IMG/VR virus record: IMGVR_UViG_3300009467_000002
Coordinates: 1 to 44,569 of that record
Origin: a virus
DNA: 44,569 nt
Reading direction: 5' to 3' (one strand)
Shown here: positions 14,207-22,418 of the stretch, in pieces
Layout: the number at the start of each line of letters is the position of its first letter
Numbering within the stretch: the first letter of the stretch is position 1
Translations under genes and position numbers: made by a program
The notes under the pieces: model-generated
Database searches by the model: none
What the model saw: the letters and a program-made list of their open reading frames with translations, nothing else
Told to the model about the DNA's origin: nothing

Positions 14207-14238
14207 CAAAACTATGATACTAGACTGTCATTTGCAAA
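14207..14238 (-). promoter_or_regulatory. Host-type early promoter (TTTG-N20-TAGTTTTG)
   Basis: Minus-strand TTTG (14238-14235), 20 nt, TAGTTTTG (14214-14207): an exact match to the Bacteroidota -33/-7 consensus TTTG / TAnnTTTG. It reads into the Cro-like gene and the leftward early block, with the ATG at 14183 about 23 nt downstream of the -7 box. Operators of the switch should overlap it. Confidence 0.75.
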
Positions 14239-14244
14239 ACTTGA

Positions 14245-14697
14245 ATGTCTTTTTATAGTGACTCAACTTCTATTTTTTTGAACGTAATATATTTACATCA
14301 CAACCTCAGTGCTTTACGAAAAAGGCGAGGTGACCGTCAATCTGAAGTAGCGGAAGCAATTGGAGTTACTCCAAGTGCTTATGGTAGGATTGAGCGTGGG
14401 TTAGGTTATCCTAAGTTTGAGGGATTACTAAAATTAGTAGACCATTTTAAGGTCAACATGCACGAATTGGTATATACGGATATGAGTAAATATCCTAACG
14501 GTCGTCCCCCTGAAAAGGGAAATGAAGATCCTGGTTTGCAGCGTTTGATAACGCGTCTGAACCGGGAGATAGATGAGCTGGCAGAAAAGGCCATCAAGCG
14601 TGCGGACCCGGAAGACCTGGAAGGGCTGAGGAAATTTAGAGCGGAACTGATTGATCGATACCCAGAACTGGCAAGGGACTTGGGAATAAAGAAGTAG
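14245..14697 (+). CDS. CI-like HTH repressor of the lysogeny switch
   Basis: The protein has 150 residues; an XRE-type HTH lies at about 20-72 (LSALRKRRGDRQSEVAEAIGVTPSAYGRIERGLGYPKFEGLLKLVDHF). A linker (GRPPEKGNED) leads to a C-terminal helical region (about 95-145) with coiled-coil character that probably dimerises. There is no LexA-like S24 autoprotease, so induction would not follow the RecA self-cleavage route. The start at 14245 is a guess; an in-frame TTG at 14278 is closer to where similar repressors begin. It is the first gene of the only rightward operon. Confidence 0.75.
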   Translation: MSFYSDSTSIFLNVIYLHHNLSALRKRRGDRQSEVAEAIGVTPSAYGRIERGLGYPKFEGLLKLVDHFKVNMHELVYTDMSKYPNGRPPEKGNEDPGLQRLITRLNREIDELAEKAIKRADPEDLEGLRKFRAELIDRYPELARDLGIKK

Positions 14698-14700
14698 AGG

Positions 14701-15534
14701 ATGATCGGAGGAATAATTGCAGTTGCAGGAGTAGTGGCGTTGATCATTTATGTTCTGTTCGACAATAAAAAAGAAAGCTTAAATAAAAAGCCGGAAGGTC
14801 TATCGAAAGAGGAGGGGGAGATTAGCAGTGACGACCAAATACTGCAGCCTGTTGAAGTGAAGAAAATTGAGAATCCAAATTTATTTACCACTTTAAAACA
14901 TAGATACTTCCAGATCAAGGGGATGTACTACCGTAGTATTCCATCATCATTATCTGGAGATTTTGTTGGATATGCAGAATGTGAGAACAACCCTCATGAT
15001 GAATATGCCGTAGCTATATATCACAGTAAGGGAGTTCTCTTAGGGTATACAATAAAGGGGAGTCAGCAGCTTAGTGATTCAATCTACACATGGCATGGAG
15101 GTCGCGTATTCTGTTATGGAAGTATCAAGTATTACAAGAGAGGAGGGCAATGGTCTGGAAGTGTATCTATACCTGTTGGTTTGAGAGTTCGTAGTATGGA
15201 AGCGTTGCGCCAGTTCGAAAAGGAAAAAAAGAGTCTTGATGATCTTATTGGAAAAGAGGAGCTGAGTATAGAAGATAAATTTAAAGCGCTGAGGTGGAAG
15301 GTTAAAATACAGGAGAAGTACATTGAAGCAGGCAAATCAAGTAAGAGTATCTTCTCTTTTCCTAAGACCATACTTCCATCTTTAGCTATGGATCTAGAAA
15401 AGGAAAATCGTTGGGATGAACTGGCTGGCCTTTTAGAGTTCAGCGACGAAATACAAAACAACTTATCCTCGCGATTTGCAAAAACGACCATGCAGAGAAT
15501 AGAGAAGGCACAGGTCGAAATCTTGGGGTCATGA
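14701..15534 (+). CDS. Membrane-anchored HIRAN-domain protein
   Basis: The ATG lies 3 bp after the repressor stop, behind TAGAGG. The 277-residue product begins with one TM helix (about 2-20), then an acidic linker, then a HIRAN-type domain (about 58-165): IKGMYYRSI...GDFVGYAECENNPHDEYAVAIYH...KGVLLGYTIKG...GSI. HIRAN domains bind DNA 3' ends and occur in SNF2 helicases such as HLTF and in stand-alone phage or bacterial proteins. The C-terminal 100 residues are helical. Because it shares the operon with the repressor it should be made in the lysogen. A role in superinfection exclusion or sensing incoming DNA ends is an inference. Its codons are clearly AT-richer than those of the structural genes. 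Confidence 0.7.
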   Translation: MIGGIIAVAGVVALIIYVLFDNKKESLNKKPEGLSKEEGEISSDDQILQPVEVKKIENPNLFTTLKHRYFQIKGMYYRSIPSSLSGDFVGYAECENNPHDEYAVAIYHSKGVLLGYTIKGSQQLSDSIYTWHGGRVFCYGSIKYYKRGGQWSGSVSIPVGLRVRSMEALRQFEKEKKSLDDLIGKEELSIEDKFKALRWKVKIQEKYIEAGKSSKSIFSFPKTILPSLAMDLEKENRWDELAGLLEFSDEIQNNLSSRFAKTTMQRIEKAQVEILGS

Positions 15535-15642
15535 CCGTATTCTCGCGTAGGCCTACCGTTGCCTAAAATAAATATACATTGAAATTCAAACAGAAACAAA
15601 CAAACAGTTTTAACTTGGGACCCTTATTAGCATTTGTGCCCC

Positions 15643-15816
15643 ATGAAAACTCTCTCCCAACACGCCCAACTCATTCAGGATATCCGGCAGTTAATCGCTG
15701 CCGGCGCTACGCCGGACACCATGCCACCGGAGTTGATCACGCTGTACTTCGTCCTGAAAAAGGACGAGGTAGGGCGGTTACCGCCTGCCCCCCCCGCAGC
15801 TGCTCGGTCCTCGTGA
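15643..15816 (+). CDS. Unrecognised 57-aa protein
   Basis: The ATG at 15643 opens MKTLSQHAQLIQDIRQLIAAG, an amphipathic helix, then a short segment TPDTMPPELITLYFVLKKDEVG and a Pro/Ala tail. Size and composition look like a real small protein, perhaps a transcriptional or excision accessory factor; its site between the repressor operon and integrase would suit an excisionase, but there is no winged-helix signature. A strong terminator follows. Confidence 0.5.
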   Translation: MKTLSQHAQLIQDIRQLIAAGATPDTMPPELITLYFVLKKDEVGRLPPAPPAAARSS

Positions 15817-15921
15817 GAAACAATAACGGAAACAACGGTTTGTTTCCTGTGGGTCATAACCAAACTGGTACTCAGCGAATTAGTCTTTTTGGTAGTGACT
15901 CTGGTATTCTCCACCCTCAGT

Positions 15922-15958
15922 ACGAAGCCCCAGTGATTACTGGGGCTTCGTCTGTTTC
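15922..15958 (+). terminator. Strong terminator upstream of integrase
   Basis: Perfect 12-bp stem (15922-15933 with 15940-15951) with a 6-nt loop TGATTA, followed by CTGTTT. It ends the rightward operon before the integrase gene. The stretch 15820-16025 is also the most likely place for attP, because the 3' side of the integrase gene is occupied by the tape-measure gene. Confidence 0.75.
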
Positions 15959-15965
15959 GGAAACA

Positions 15966-15988
15966 AAACAGCCGCTTAAAAGCTGTTT
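15966..15988 (+). terminator. Second small hairpin before integrase
   Basis: AAACAGC / GCTGTTT with a 9-nt loop followed by CTTTTC. It could be a tandem terminator or an arm-type site of the integrase; the sequence does not decide. Confidence 0.4.
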
Positions 15989-16029
15989 CTTTTCATTTAT
16001 ACCATCACGTGCACCGCAAAAACTTTGCG

Positions 16030-17118
16030 ATGCGCGATAAAAAAACTTTTCCCCACCCCGCCCGTAATGGGTACGTCTATAAGCTCGACCACCGAGGTGA
16101 CGACATGAGCAAACGCTGGGTCATTCACTACCAGGAAGGGGGAAAACGGAAGGCCAAATACGGCCACATCAACAAAGGCAAGTCTTTCTACGAGCGGTAC
16201 GCCTACGCGCTGGAGGTTCTCCAGGAGCTGTACGAAGAGCACCGCGAGGTAACGCCAGTCAACGAAGCCCGCGAGCGGGTAGAGAAGTGGTTCGAAAAAC
16301 AGCAGATCGACTGGGCGGATAAGACCTACTCCTGCTATCGCCAGGTATTCACCGAGTACTTCAATGCCCTGAAGGCCGATAAGCCTACCGAAGAATTTAC
16401 CGATCGGTACCTACTGAACCTCCGGCATAAGCTCCACGCGAATACCTACAATAAGCGGTTGCAGTTTTTGCGGCGCATCCTGAAAGCCTGCGGTTACGAT
16501 TGGGTGATGGCCGAGCAGGAACGCCTGAAGAAAGTGGCCAGCAAACCGTCCCGGTACCTGGAGGATATTCACCGGCGGCGGATCGTTGAGTTGATGAGGG
16601 AGGAGAACCCGGACCTTATGTTCTTCTGCCAGCTGCTGTACCAGTCTTTCCTCCGGCCAAAGGAAGCGCTCCGGATCCGCGTCGGCGATATCCTTTGGAG
16701 CCGGAAAGCCATTCGCGTAGAGGCCGATATCGGAAAAACTTCTACGTTCAATACGGCCCCCATCCCCGACTGCTTTCTCCCCGTACTGAGAAACCGTTTC
16801 CTGAACACCCCGCCCAACCATTATTTATTCCCCAGCCGGCACTTCGACAATCACGCCACGAAGCACCTCAGCTATACCACCATCTATAACCGCTGGTGCC
16901 GTTGCGTGAAAGAGAAGGGCGGCTACGGCGAGGGCTTCGACCTCTACAGTTGGCGGCATACCGCCGCCATCAATGCCCGCCTGGCCGGGGCCGACCTCTA
17001 CGAGATACAGCGGCTTATGCGACACAGCGATATTTCCGTCACCGTCAACTACTTCAAGTCGCAGGGCGTCCACGACATTCAGACGTATTACGAAGCGGCC
17101 CGACCGATCGACGATTAA
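16030..17118 (+). CDS. int: Tyrosine recombinase integrase
   Basis: The ATG at 16030 (MRDKKTF) is preferred over a GTG 21 nt upstream; the protein has 362 residues. The N-terminal arm-binding and SAM-like core-binding parts (about 1-165) are followed by the catalytic domain. Visible residues are R209 (SFLRPKEAL), K236, R309-H310 (LYSWRHTAA), H332 (LMRHSDIS) and the nucleophile Y341 (VNYF). The usual first His of HxxR is Tyr306, a variant common in Bacteroidota integrases. It catalyses site-specific insertion and excision of the phage genome. The stop overlaps that of the convergent tape-measure gene by 4 bp (TTAA). Confidence 0.93.
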   Translation: MRDKKTFPHPARNGYVYKLDHRGDDMSKRWVIHYQEGGKRKAKYGHINKGKSFYERYAYALEVLQELYEEHREVTPVNEARERVEKWFEKQQIDWADKTYSCYRQVFTEYFNALKADKPTEEFTDRYLLNLRHKLHANTYNKRLQFLRRILKACGYDWVMAEQERLKKVASKPSRYLEDIHRRRIVELMREENPDLMFFCQLLYQSFLRPKEALRIRVGDILWSRKAIRVEADIGKTSTFNTAPIPDCFLPVLRNRFLNTPPNHYLFPSRHFDNHATKHLSYTTIYNRWCRCVKEKGGYGEGFDLYSWRHTAAINARLAGADLYEIQRLMRHSDISVTVNYFKSQGVHDIQTYYEAARPIDD

Positions 17119-20072
17119 TCAAGGCCCCCGCTACTCGCCGCCTCCAGTTCCCTGATCTTGTTGCGAAGGTCGAGCGCTCCCTCGTCGGTGATGAGCGCGT
17201 AGATTTTCCCGTTCAGGAAGAAGTTGAGCAGAGCGTTGAGCGTGTTGGTCAGCTGGTCGAGTTGAATTTGCTGGCCGTTGCCCCCGTCGGCCGGTGGGGT
17301 AGGGGCCACCCCGCCCGGGGCGTTGCCTCCGCCGGCAGAAGAGAACCCGCCGTCCATCCGTTGCCGTACCAGCCGGTCAATTGCGGAGACGTGACGGAAG
17401 ACGGCGGGCCTGGCCAGGTCGTGGTTAGACACGAAGTACTCCTTCCCCCGTTCGCTGGCCAGCACGTCGGTCCCCGTTACGCTGTCGATCAGGACGGGGT
17501 GATCCGGTAGCATCCCGGATCCGGGCGTACCGATCCGTTTGGCCCGGTAACTCTGCTTGTCATCTTCCCCGCGGACGGTCATCCATCCACCGTCTTTCCG
17601 CTGCGGCACGTCGGGCGTGGCGTTCAGGGCCTGACGCGCCCGGCCGATCACACTTAATACGGAAGCAACCGAAGTCGCTATCGCGGCCAGGTTACCGGGG
17701 AAGGGAACCCCGGCCGAGGCGTTAGCCGCCTTGGCAATACCCTCCGCAGAACTGATACTGATATTAAGAAACGCCAGTAGTTTACCGGCTCCGGTGGCCC
17801 GCTCCTGCTCGTTTAATACGTCGTCGTAGAAAGCTGTCGTTACGTTCCCCAGTGCGCTGAACGCTTCTTCCGATGCCGCAATCTTTGCATCCAGAGCTTC
17901 CTGCTGGCCCTTGGCGTCTTTCTTATCGAACTCCTTATTGATGGCCAGCAGCTTACGGCGGCGGGCAATCTCCAACGCGCCGGTATCGATGCCGAACTCC
18001 TCGGCCTTCATGGCCAGTTCATCGTAGTGCTCGTTCAGTTGCTGAAGTTGAAGTTCGCGGGCTTCGAGTATAACCTCGTTTACCTGCTCGTCAATCTCGG
18101 CGATGACGGCGCGGCGGTCTTCGTCGAACTGCAGCTGGCGTTCCAGGAGGGCGGCGTTTTCCTCCGCATCCCGCTCGGCGTCCTTCTCCAGCTTGGTAGC
18201 GAACAGTTCATCCCGCACGGCGGTAAGCTCCTCGTCCCGCAGCCGTTCGAGTTCGAGGCGCTGGGCGGTGGCGGCCTTGAACCCGGCGTTCTCCAGCTCG
18301 TTTGCGATCGCAATTTGCTTGTCGTACTTCAGGCGGATCTGCTCCAGCTGGCGTTCGTCCTCGCTGAGCTGATCGAGGGCGGCGGTTTCCTGGGCTTTGG
18401 CGACTACGTCGGCGAGACGTTCGAGTTGCTTTTGCCGGGCCTTGAGTTGTTTCTCGGCGGCTTTCTCTCTGGCTTTGGCGGCGGCAGCGGCAGCGGCTTC
18501 TGCTTCCAGGTCGGGGGCGTCTGCACCCGTAGGTAGGTCTGGTTCCGGAATCTCATTTTCGAACTCTCCTTTGAAGCGTTGTAATTGGAGAGTGGCGCCC
18601 TCAATGTCCTCTGTAATCGCTGTGATGTTATCGCGATACTTTTGCATTGAACTTTCGGTAATCACAATATTGGCCCGCCCCGATGAACCCCGTTCAATTG
18701 CTCTTTTGATCTCTTCCCGTGTACGATTAAGCTCTACAATCCTTTCCTCCAGAGTAGATATCGAATCTTCGTTGACGAACTGCAAAAGGGCCTTTTCGGC
18801 CTCCAGCATCTTGCGGCTCTTGCCCGCATTGATTTCCAGCGCATTACCATAGTCGTCAATCTTTGAGATTGCCGCGGGGGTCAACTCTGCGACCCGGGCA
18901 ATCAGGCTACCAAGCTCCTCTTGCTCATCACCGCTGAGCTCGGTTTTATTCTTCAGCTCATCGTACCTATCGAGTAGGGGGGCAAGCTCTCCCTCCAGTT
19001 TTTGAAACGCATTTTGTTGAGCGAAGACACTATCGACAAGGTCCTTGGCGCTGTCGGAAGATTCATTAATACCTGCTGACAACCTTCCAAAAAGACCTAC
19101 TCCTAATTCAACTACGCTGAATACCTTTTCCAATACGGGAAGGAGTAGTACCGCCAGCTTCGCCTGAACATCACTCACCTTCGCCGCGAGCTCCGCCTGC
19201 CGGCGCGCCAGGGTATCGCTGTTGTCGGCGTAGGCCGTCTGCGCGTCCACGCTTCGTTCCGTGATCAGTTCCAGGGTGGCGAGGGCTTTGGCTTGCTTCA
19301 GGTACTGGCCGGTCAGTTTCTCCAATCCTTTCTCGCGGAGGCGCATTTTTATGTCCTCCTCGTTGATGACGATACCGAGGGATTTCAGTTCCTCCCGTTC
19401 ACCGGTCAGGGCCTTGGCCAGGGTCTGGCTTACTTCCTCGGCAGTGCGCTGGCCACCGGTCCACTCGCTGAGGGCACCGGCCAGGTTGATCATCTCCACC
19501 GAGTTGGCGGCGGCCTGTTCGCGGGTGAAGCCGAGCGGGATCAGCAGATCACCGAGCGCGGTGGCGGCGGCTACGTACTGGCCGGTGGTGAAGCCCATGG
19601 CCGAAGCGTTCTCTTCTGCGGCGCGGGTCACGGCGGGCAGCGCCTGGCCGAATACGGTAGCGGCTTTCTTCGTCAGCTGCTCCATCTTCACGTTGAGTTG
19701 GAACAACTCCTTTCCGTAGCCGATGATCTCGCCTACTCCGAACGCGATACCGGCGATGCCCGCAAACTTCGTGAGGCCACCGGTGATCTTTTTGGCGACT
19801 CCATCAAGGGTCTCAATCTTACTGTTCGACTCCTTGGCTTTGTCGCCCAATTTCTCGGTGGACTTGATCAGATCGTCTACCTCCTTTCGATGATCTTCGT
19901 AGATCGGTGTGATATACTTCAGGTCCGCTGCGGCCTTGTTGAATTTAACCGTTCCCTTTTCCTGTGTTTTCAGGACGTTAATCAACTTATTACGCTCCCG
20001 CCGGATGGCTTTTAGCGAACCCTCGATCTCCCGGCCGTTGATGAATATCCCTACCTGTCTATTGATGGCCAT
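17115..20072 (-). CDS. Tail tape measure protein
   Basis: The 985-residue protein is helical and repetitive, with coiled coils (30-110 and 570-780). A central conserved region is typical of tape measures (about 170-260: NASAMGFTTGQYVAAATALGDLLIPLGF...EWTGGQRTAEEVSQTLAKALTGE). Hydrophobic segments lie near 95-115 and 790-830, and a Gly/Pro-rich part near the C-terminus. It sets tail length and helps deliver DNA through the envelope. A length near 985 residues would match a tail of roughly 150 nm if the usual 1.5 angstrom per residue holds, which points to a long-tailed phage. The start overlaps the stop of the preceding gene (TAATG). It is the last gene of the leftward transcript. Confidence 0.9.
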   Translation of the reverse strand: MAINRQVGIFINGREIEGSLKAIRRERNKLINVLKTQEKGTVKFNKAAADLKYITPIYEDHRKEVDDLIKSTEKLGDKAKESNSKIETLDGVAKKITGGLTKFAGIAGIAFGVGEIIGYGKELFQLNVKMEQLTKKAATVFGQALPAVTRAAEENASAMGFTTGQYVAAATALGDLLIPLGFTREQAAANSVEMINLAGALSEWTGGQRTAEEVSQTLAKALTGEREELKSLGIVINEEDIKMRLREKGLEKLTGQYLKQAKALATLELITERSVDAQTAYADNSDTLARRQAELAAKVSDVQAKLAVLLLPVLEKVFSVVELGVGLFGRLSAGINESSDSAKDLVDSVFAQQNAFQKLEGELAPLLDRYDELKNKTELSGDEQEELGSLIARVAELTPAAISKIDDYGNALEINAGKSRKMLEAEKALLQFVNEDSISTLEERIVELNRTREEIKRAIERGSSGRANIVITESSMQKYRDNITAITEDIEGATLQLQRFKGEFENEIPEPDLPTGADAPDLEAEAAAAAAAKAREKAAEKQLKARQKQLERLADVVAKAQETAALDQLSEDERQLEQIRLKYDKQIAIANELENAGFKAATAQRLELERLRDEELTAVRDELFATKLEKDAERDAEENAALLERQLQFDEDRRAVIAEIDEQVNEVILEARELQLQQLNEHYDELAMKAEEFGIDTGALEIARRRKLLAINKEFDKKDAKGQQEALDAKIAASEEAFSALGNVTTAFYDDVLNEQERATGAGKLLAFLNISISSAEGIAKAANASAGVPFPGNLAAIATSVASVLSVIGRARQALNATPDVPQRKDGGWMTVRGEDDKQSYRAKRIGTPGSGMLPDHPVLIDSVTGTDVLASERGKEYFVSNHDLARPAVFRHVSAIDRLVRQRMDGGFSSAGGGNAPGGVAPTPPADGGNGQQIQLDQLTNTLNALLNFFLNGKIYALITDEGALDLRNKIRELEAASSGGLD

Positions 20073-20542
20073 TACTTACGGATTTCGGTTTCATGAAGTC
20101 CGGGAATACGGATTACGACTTCCTTAGCGGCCACGTCAGCGTAGCTTTCGGCAAGCCGGTTGGCCAGTACCTCCGCAGCTGCGGGAAGGATGGGAGCCAA
20201 CCATGGTTGTGCTGAGCGGTTAGCGGCAGCGCTGCCTACTTTCCGGCCCTTACCTACTCCACGTTCCAGATAGGTTCCGTGCCGGGCGAAGCGAATGGCC
20301 ACGCGATTAAGAATGCCGTCTTCCCGTTTGGTGTGGTAGTTGATCGTATCGATCAGTGGTTGCTCGGCTTCCTCGCCGTTCGTTAATCGATCTATCGCGG
20401 CCTGTGCTCTTCCCTCCAGGTTGAGCGAAAGCACCTGCCCGATTAACTGGCTGCGGGTGATCCTGCCCCAGGCACGAATCTCCTTATCGATGACGCTTTC
20501 CCGCTCTTCGTCCGTCAGTGGCGCGTTTGCTTGTCCTTCCAT
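20072..20542 (-). CDS. Tail completion/tail-associated protein (unassigned)
   Basis: The ATG at 20542 gives 156 residues; a GTG 6 nt upstream is ignored because the ATG sits exactly 31 nt after the promoter octamer. The N-terminal half is helical (TRSQLIGQVLSLNLEGRAQAAIDRLTNG). The rest holds a basic, glycine-rich stretch (RGVGKGRKVG) and a closing helix with ESYADVAAKEVVIRI, which is reminiscent of HK97 gp10-like tail-completion proteins. It immediately precedes the tape measure, as such proteins usually do. Function is inferred from position and weak resemblance. Confidence 0.55.
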   Translation of the reverse strand: MEGQANAPLTDEERESVIDKEIRAWGRITRSQLIGQVLSLNLEGRAQAAIDRLTNGEEAEQPLIDTINYHTKREDGILNRVAIRFARHGTYLERGVGKGRKVGSAAANRSAQPWLAPILPAAAEVLANRLAESYADVAAKEVVIRIPGLHETEIRK

Positions 20543-20581
20543 ACCCACAAGGTGGCGCGGCCGCAGGTCCAGAGAAAGGAC
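20543..20581 (-). promoter_or_regulatory. Late-promoter-like element C (tape-measure unit)
   Basis: GTCCTTTC (20581-20574), 19-nt spacer that contains a GGACCTGCGGCCGCGC repeat copy, CACCTTGTGGGT (20554-20543), then ATG directly. Transcription starting at the usual distance from a -7 box would give a leaderless mRNA. Confidence 0.75.
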
Positions 20582-20593
20582 AAGGGAGCGGGG
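20553..20593. repeat. 41-bp direct repeat, copy 1
   Basis: 40 of 41 bases match 25736-25776. The repeat covers the promoter octamer, its spacer and the upstream GCTCCC stretch, so this late control region appears duplicated. The 16-bp repeat core is at 20555-20568. Confidence 0.9.
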
Positions 20594-20600
20594 GAATAGA

Positions 20601-20635
20601 AAAGCCCCGCCCCCCAGGGTAGGGGAGCGGGGCGG
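20601..20635 (-). terminator. Terminator after the antirepressor island
   Basis: GCCCCGC / GCGGGGC stem with an unpaired purine-rich loop, then TTTTCT on the minus strand. It shields the late tape-measure unit from the genes upstream. Confidence 0.75.
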
Positions 20636-20661
20636 ACTAAACTTATAGGTTTAGTTGTCGG

Positions 20662-21198
20662 CTACAAATCCAGTTCCAACTGATCTTCCTCCAAACCTTT
20701 ATCTAGTTTGCTGAGGGTGTGGGGAACCTGCTTCTTGAATTTCCGCAGCTGTTGTAGTTCCTTGTACTCGTCTTGTGCTTCGAACTTAGCTTCCAGTTCT
20801 GCGATGCGCTCCTCGGCGTTACGCTTTTCTTTTAGTATCCGCTTCCGTTGACTCATGATGCCGTGGAAGTAATCGTAAAGCACATCATAGCATTCGCGCT
20901 GAAAGGCGATTAGCTCGGGGCTTTTCGACTGGATGGAAAAAAGCCATCCGTAGACATATCGCTCAGGTAAACAGAGCATTTCACGCTTGCTATTATCACC
21001 GGCAACTACCCTGTGTTTACGGGGTAGTTCAGAAAGAATTGGGTTGCGGTGAATCCGCTCTCTCTGACCTTCGTAATCAACTCCGAGGGCTTCGCAAACG
21101 GGTTTGATCGCAATCCAGTTTTGCCCGTCCGCTTTGGCGACGGCGATTAACTGGCCATTGAAATTGAGTGAGGAGGTAACTTGATTATTCGCTTCCAT
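20662..21198 (-). CDS. Phage antirepressor, P22_AR_N type (copy 1)
   Basis: The ATG at 21198 gives 178 residues. Residues about 5-115 match the P22 antirepressor N-terminal domain pattern: FNGQLIAVAKADGQNWIAIKPVCEALGVDYEGQRERIHRN, later MLCLPERYVYGWLFSIQ...LIAFQRECYDVLYDYF. A basic coiled coil follows (about 118-165) and an acidic end. Such proteins bind and neutralise CI-type repressors and so favour lytic growth. It lies between two strong terminators and downstream of a paralogue. Confidence 0.8.
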   Translation of the reverse strand: MEANNQVTSSLNFNGQLIAVAKADGQNWIAIKPVCEALGVDYEGQRERIHRNPILSELPRKHRVVAGDNSKREMLCLPERYVYGWLFSIQSKSPELIAFQRECYDVLYDYFHGIMSQRKRILKEKRNAEERIAELEAKFEAQDEYKELQQLRKFKKQVPHTLSKLDKGLEEDQLELDL

Positions 21199-21219
21199 AT
21201 ATAAGGTCTTTAAAAGGTG

Positions 21220-21259
21220 AAAAAAAAGCGTCAACTGTCTTGTGTAGACAAGACAGTTG
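21220..21259 (-). terminator. Terminator between the two antirepressor genes
   Basis: Perfect 12-bp stem CAACTGTCTTGT / ACAAGACAGTTG with loop GTAG; the minus strand continues ACGC and eight T. It would strongly reduce expression of the downstream antirepressor relative to the upstream one. Confidence 0.9.
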
Positions 21260-21261
21260 GT

Positions 21262-21846
21262 CTACTTACTGTCTCGTAAAGCTTGGCGGTATTCTTCGTT
21301 CAACTCTTCCATCTGCTCAAACGGTAGTTCGATTACGCCACGCGCCTGGCCGGACAGTACTTCGTCTATAGAGTGATTGACTTCGCCGAGCTGCTTTTTC
21401 GTAGTCGCAAGATTCGCCTTATCCCGTTCCAACTGTTCCAGTAGTTCTTCCTTCTTCCGGATCAACTCTAACTGGTAGTTGTTGGACTTGGCCACTACTT
21501 CGACCAACTGGTAAGTCTCTTTCATTTTATCAAGAAGCAGGCTCATCAGTTCGTGCTGCTTCTCTACCGAACCGGCCCGACGGTTATTATCGGAGATCGA
21601 TGCCAGCCACGCGACGACCAGATTTAAGGGGAGACACCTCATGTCTTGCACCCTGTTTTGGGCGTCGTGTGTACCCACTAGTAGGTATACACCGGTGAAG
21701 AATGCATGCTGTTTTAGCCATGTGTCCTGATTCTTGTACTGAACGTCGATGGCTTCGCAGATGTGACGGACGGGAACCATCCGGTCGCCATCCGCGAAAG
21801 GGCAGGGAATTTCTACCCCTTGAAAATCAATAGTAACTAGTTCCAT
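21262..21846 (-). CDS. Phage antirepressor, P22_AR_N type (copy 2)
   Basis: The 194-residue protein shares the domain layout of its neighbour: IDFQGVEIPCPFADGDRMVPVRHICEAIDVQYKNQDTWLKQH, then MRCLPLNLVVAWLASIS and a long coiled coil (about 100-165: LLDKMKETYQLVEVVAKSNN). The two are paralogous but quite divergent, so duplication was old or they came from different sources. Its target is presumably the repressor at 14245 or repressors of other prophages. Promoter at 22342-22374 is the likely driver. Confidence 0.75.
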   Translation of the reverse strand: MELVTIDFQGVEIPCPFADGDRMVPVRHICEAIDVQYKNQDTWLKQHAFFTGVYLLVGTHDAQNRVQDMRCLPLNLVVAWLASISDNNRRAGSVEKQHELMSLLLDKMKETYQLVEVVAKSNNYQLELIRKKEELLEQLERDKANLATTKKQLGEVNHSIDEVLSGQARGVIELPFEQMEELNEEYRQALRDSK

Positions 21847-21872
21847 AATAGGTTATGTTTTAGATGAGATAA

Positions 21873-22172
21873 TTACGCCGTCTGCTTTACCTGAACCATC
21901 CGGTCCACTATCAGCAGCTGCGCCCTTTTGTGGGCTTCGGTAATATAATGGTCCGTCAGTACATCGCCGTACGCGGACATGAACTCCTCGAGGAGTTCGT
22001 GAAAATCGGAGAGGGGAACGGAGGAAAGTACCGGCGACTGGCCAGACACTTTACGGTGAGCGGCCAGAAGGGCGGCTTCACCAGGAGAAACAACGACCAG
22101 TTGAGCCCGGTCGGCTGTAGTTAGGGATATGGAGCTGTGCTCCTGGGGGGATTGGGGATTGCTGCTACGCAT
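21873..22172 (-). CDS. Unrecognised 99-aa protein, first gene of the antirepressor unit
   Basis: The ATG at 22172 (MRSSNPQSPQEH) is preferred to an upstream GTG-type extension. The protein is mainly helical after residue 20, with DFHELLEEFMSAYGDVLTDHYITEAHKRAQLLIVD, and has no HTH, TM or metal motif I can identify. It lies first in the three-gene unit that is closed by two terminators. A role as a co-regulator is possible but rests on context only. Confidence 0.6.
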   Translation of the reverse strand: MRSSNPQSPQEHSSISLTTADRAQLVVVSPGEAALLAAHRKVSGQSPVLSSVPLSDFHELLEEFMSAYGDVLTDHYITEAHKRAQLLIVDRMVQVKQTA

Positions 22173-22341
22173 TGTGAAGGATTTGAAAACACGCTGGATG
22201 TGCGTAGCAGGCAGTAACCACTTCCGTGGTCCCCGCTCCACGAGGGAGAGGGAATGTCCATCCTTGCGGGTAGGACCATCCGAGCGTGTCGATCTTGGTT
22301 TAGTGATTGGAACATGGTTACGTTGTCTGCTACGACTAGTT
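22173..22341 (-). other. Long leader of the antirepressor unit
   Basis: About 165 nt separate the host-type promoter from the ATG at 22172. I see a small out-of-phase ORF in it but no clear riboswitch fold. The length suggests post-transcriptional control. Confidence 0.4.
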
Positions 22342-22374
22342 CAAAGATAGTTGTGTTGTACACACACTTCCAAA
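22342..22374 (-). promoter_or_regulatory. Host-type promoter (TTTG-N21-TATCTTTG)
   Basis: On the minus strand TTTG (22374-22371) is followed after 21 nt by TATCTTTG (22349-22342), an exact -7 box of the Bacteroidota consensus. It reads into the 99-aa gene and both antirepressors, so these can be expressed apart from the late genes around them. Confidence 0.75.
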
Positions 22375-22399
22375 TCCCCCGCTTCTTCCAACCTCCTTC

Positions 22400-22415
22400 G
22401 CACCTGCGGCCGCGC
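22400..22415 (-). repeat. 16-bp GC-rich dispersed repeat, intergenic copy
   Basis: Minus-strand GCGCGGCCGCAGGTGC just after the terminator at 22419-22451 and before the host-type promoter. Confidence 0.7.
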
Positions 22416-22418
22416 CCT

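Noticed and set aside
15817-16029. tRNA or tmRNA 3' end as attachment site
   Set aside because: Some stem-loops are present, but I cannot form a tRNA T-arm or acceptor stem, so no tRNA-derived attP is claimed.
22121-22313. Small ORF in the leader of the antirepressor unit
   Set aside because: It overlaps the 99-aa gene out of frame and has proline-rich, non-protein-like composition.
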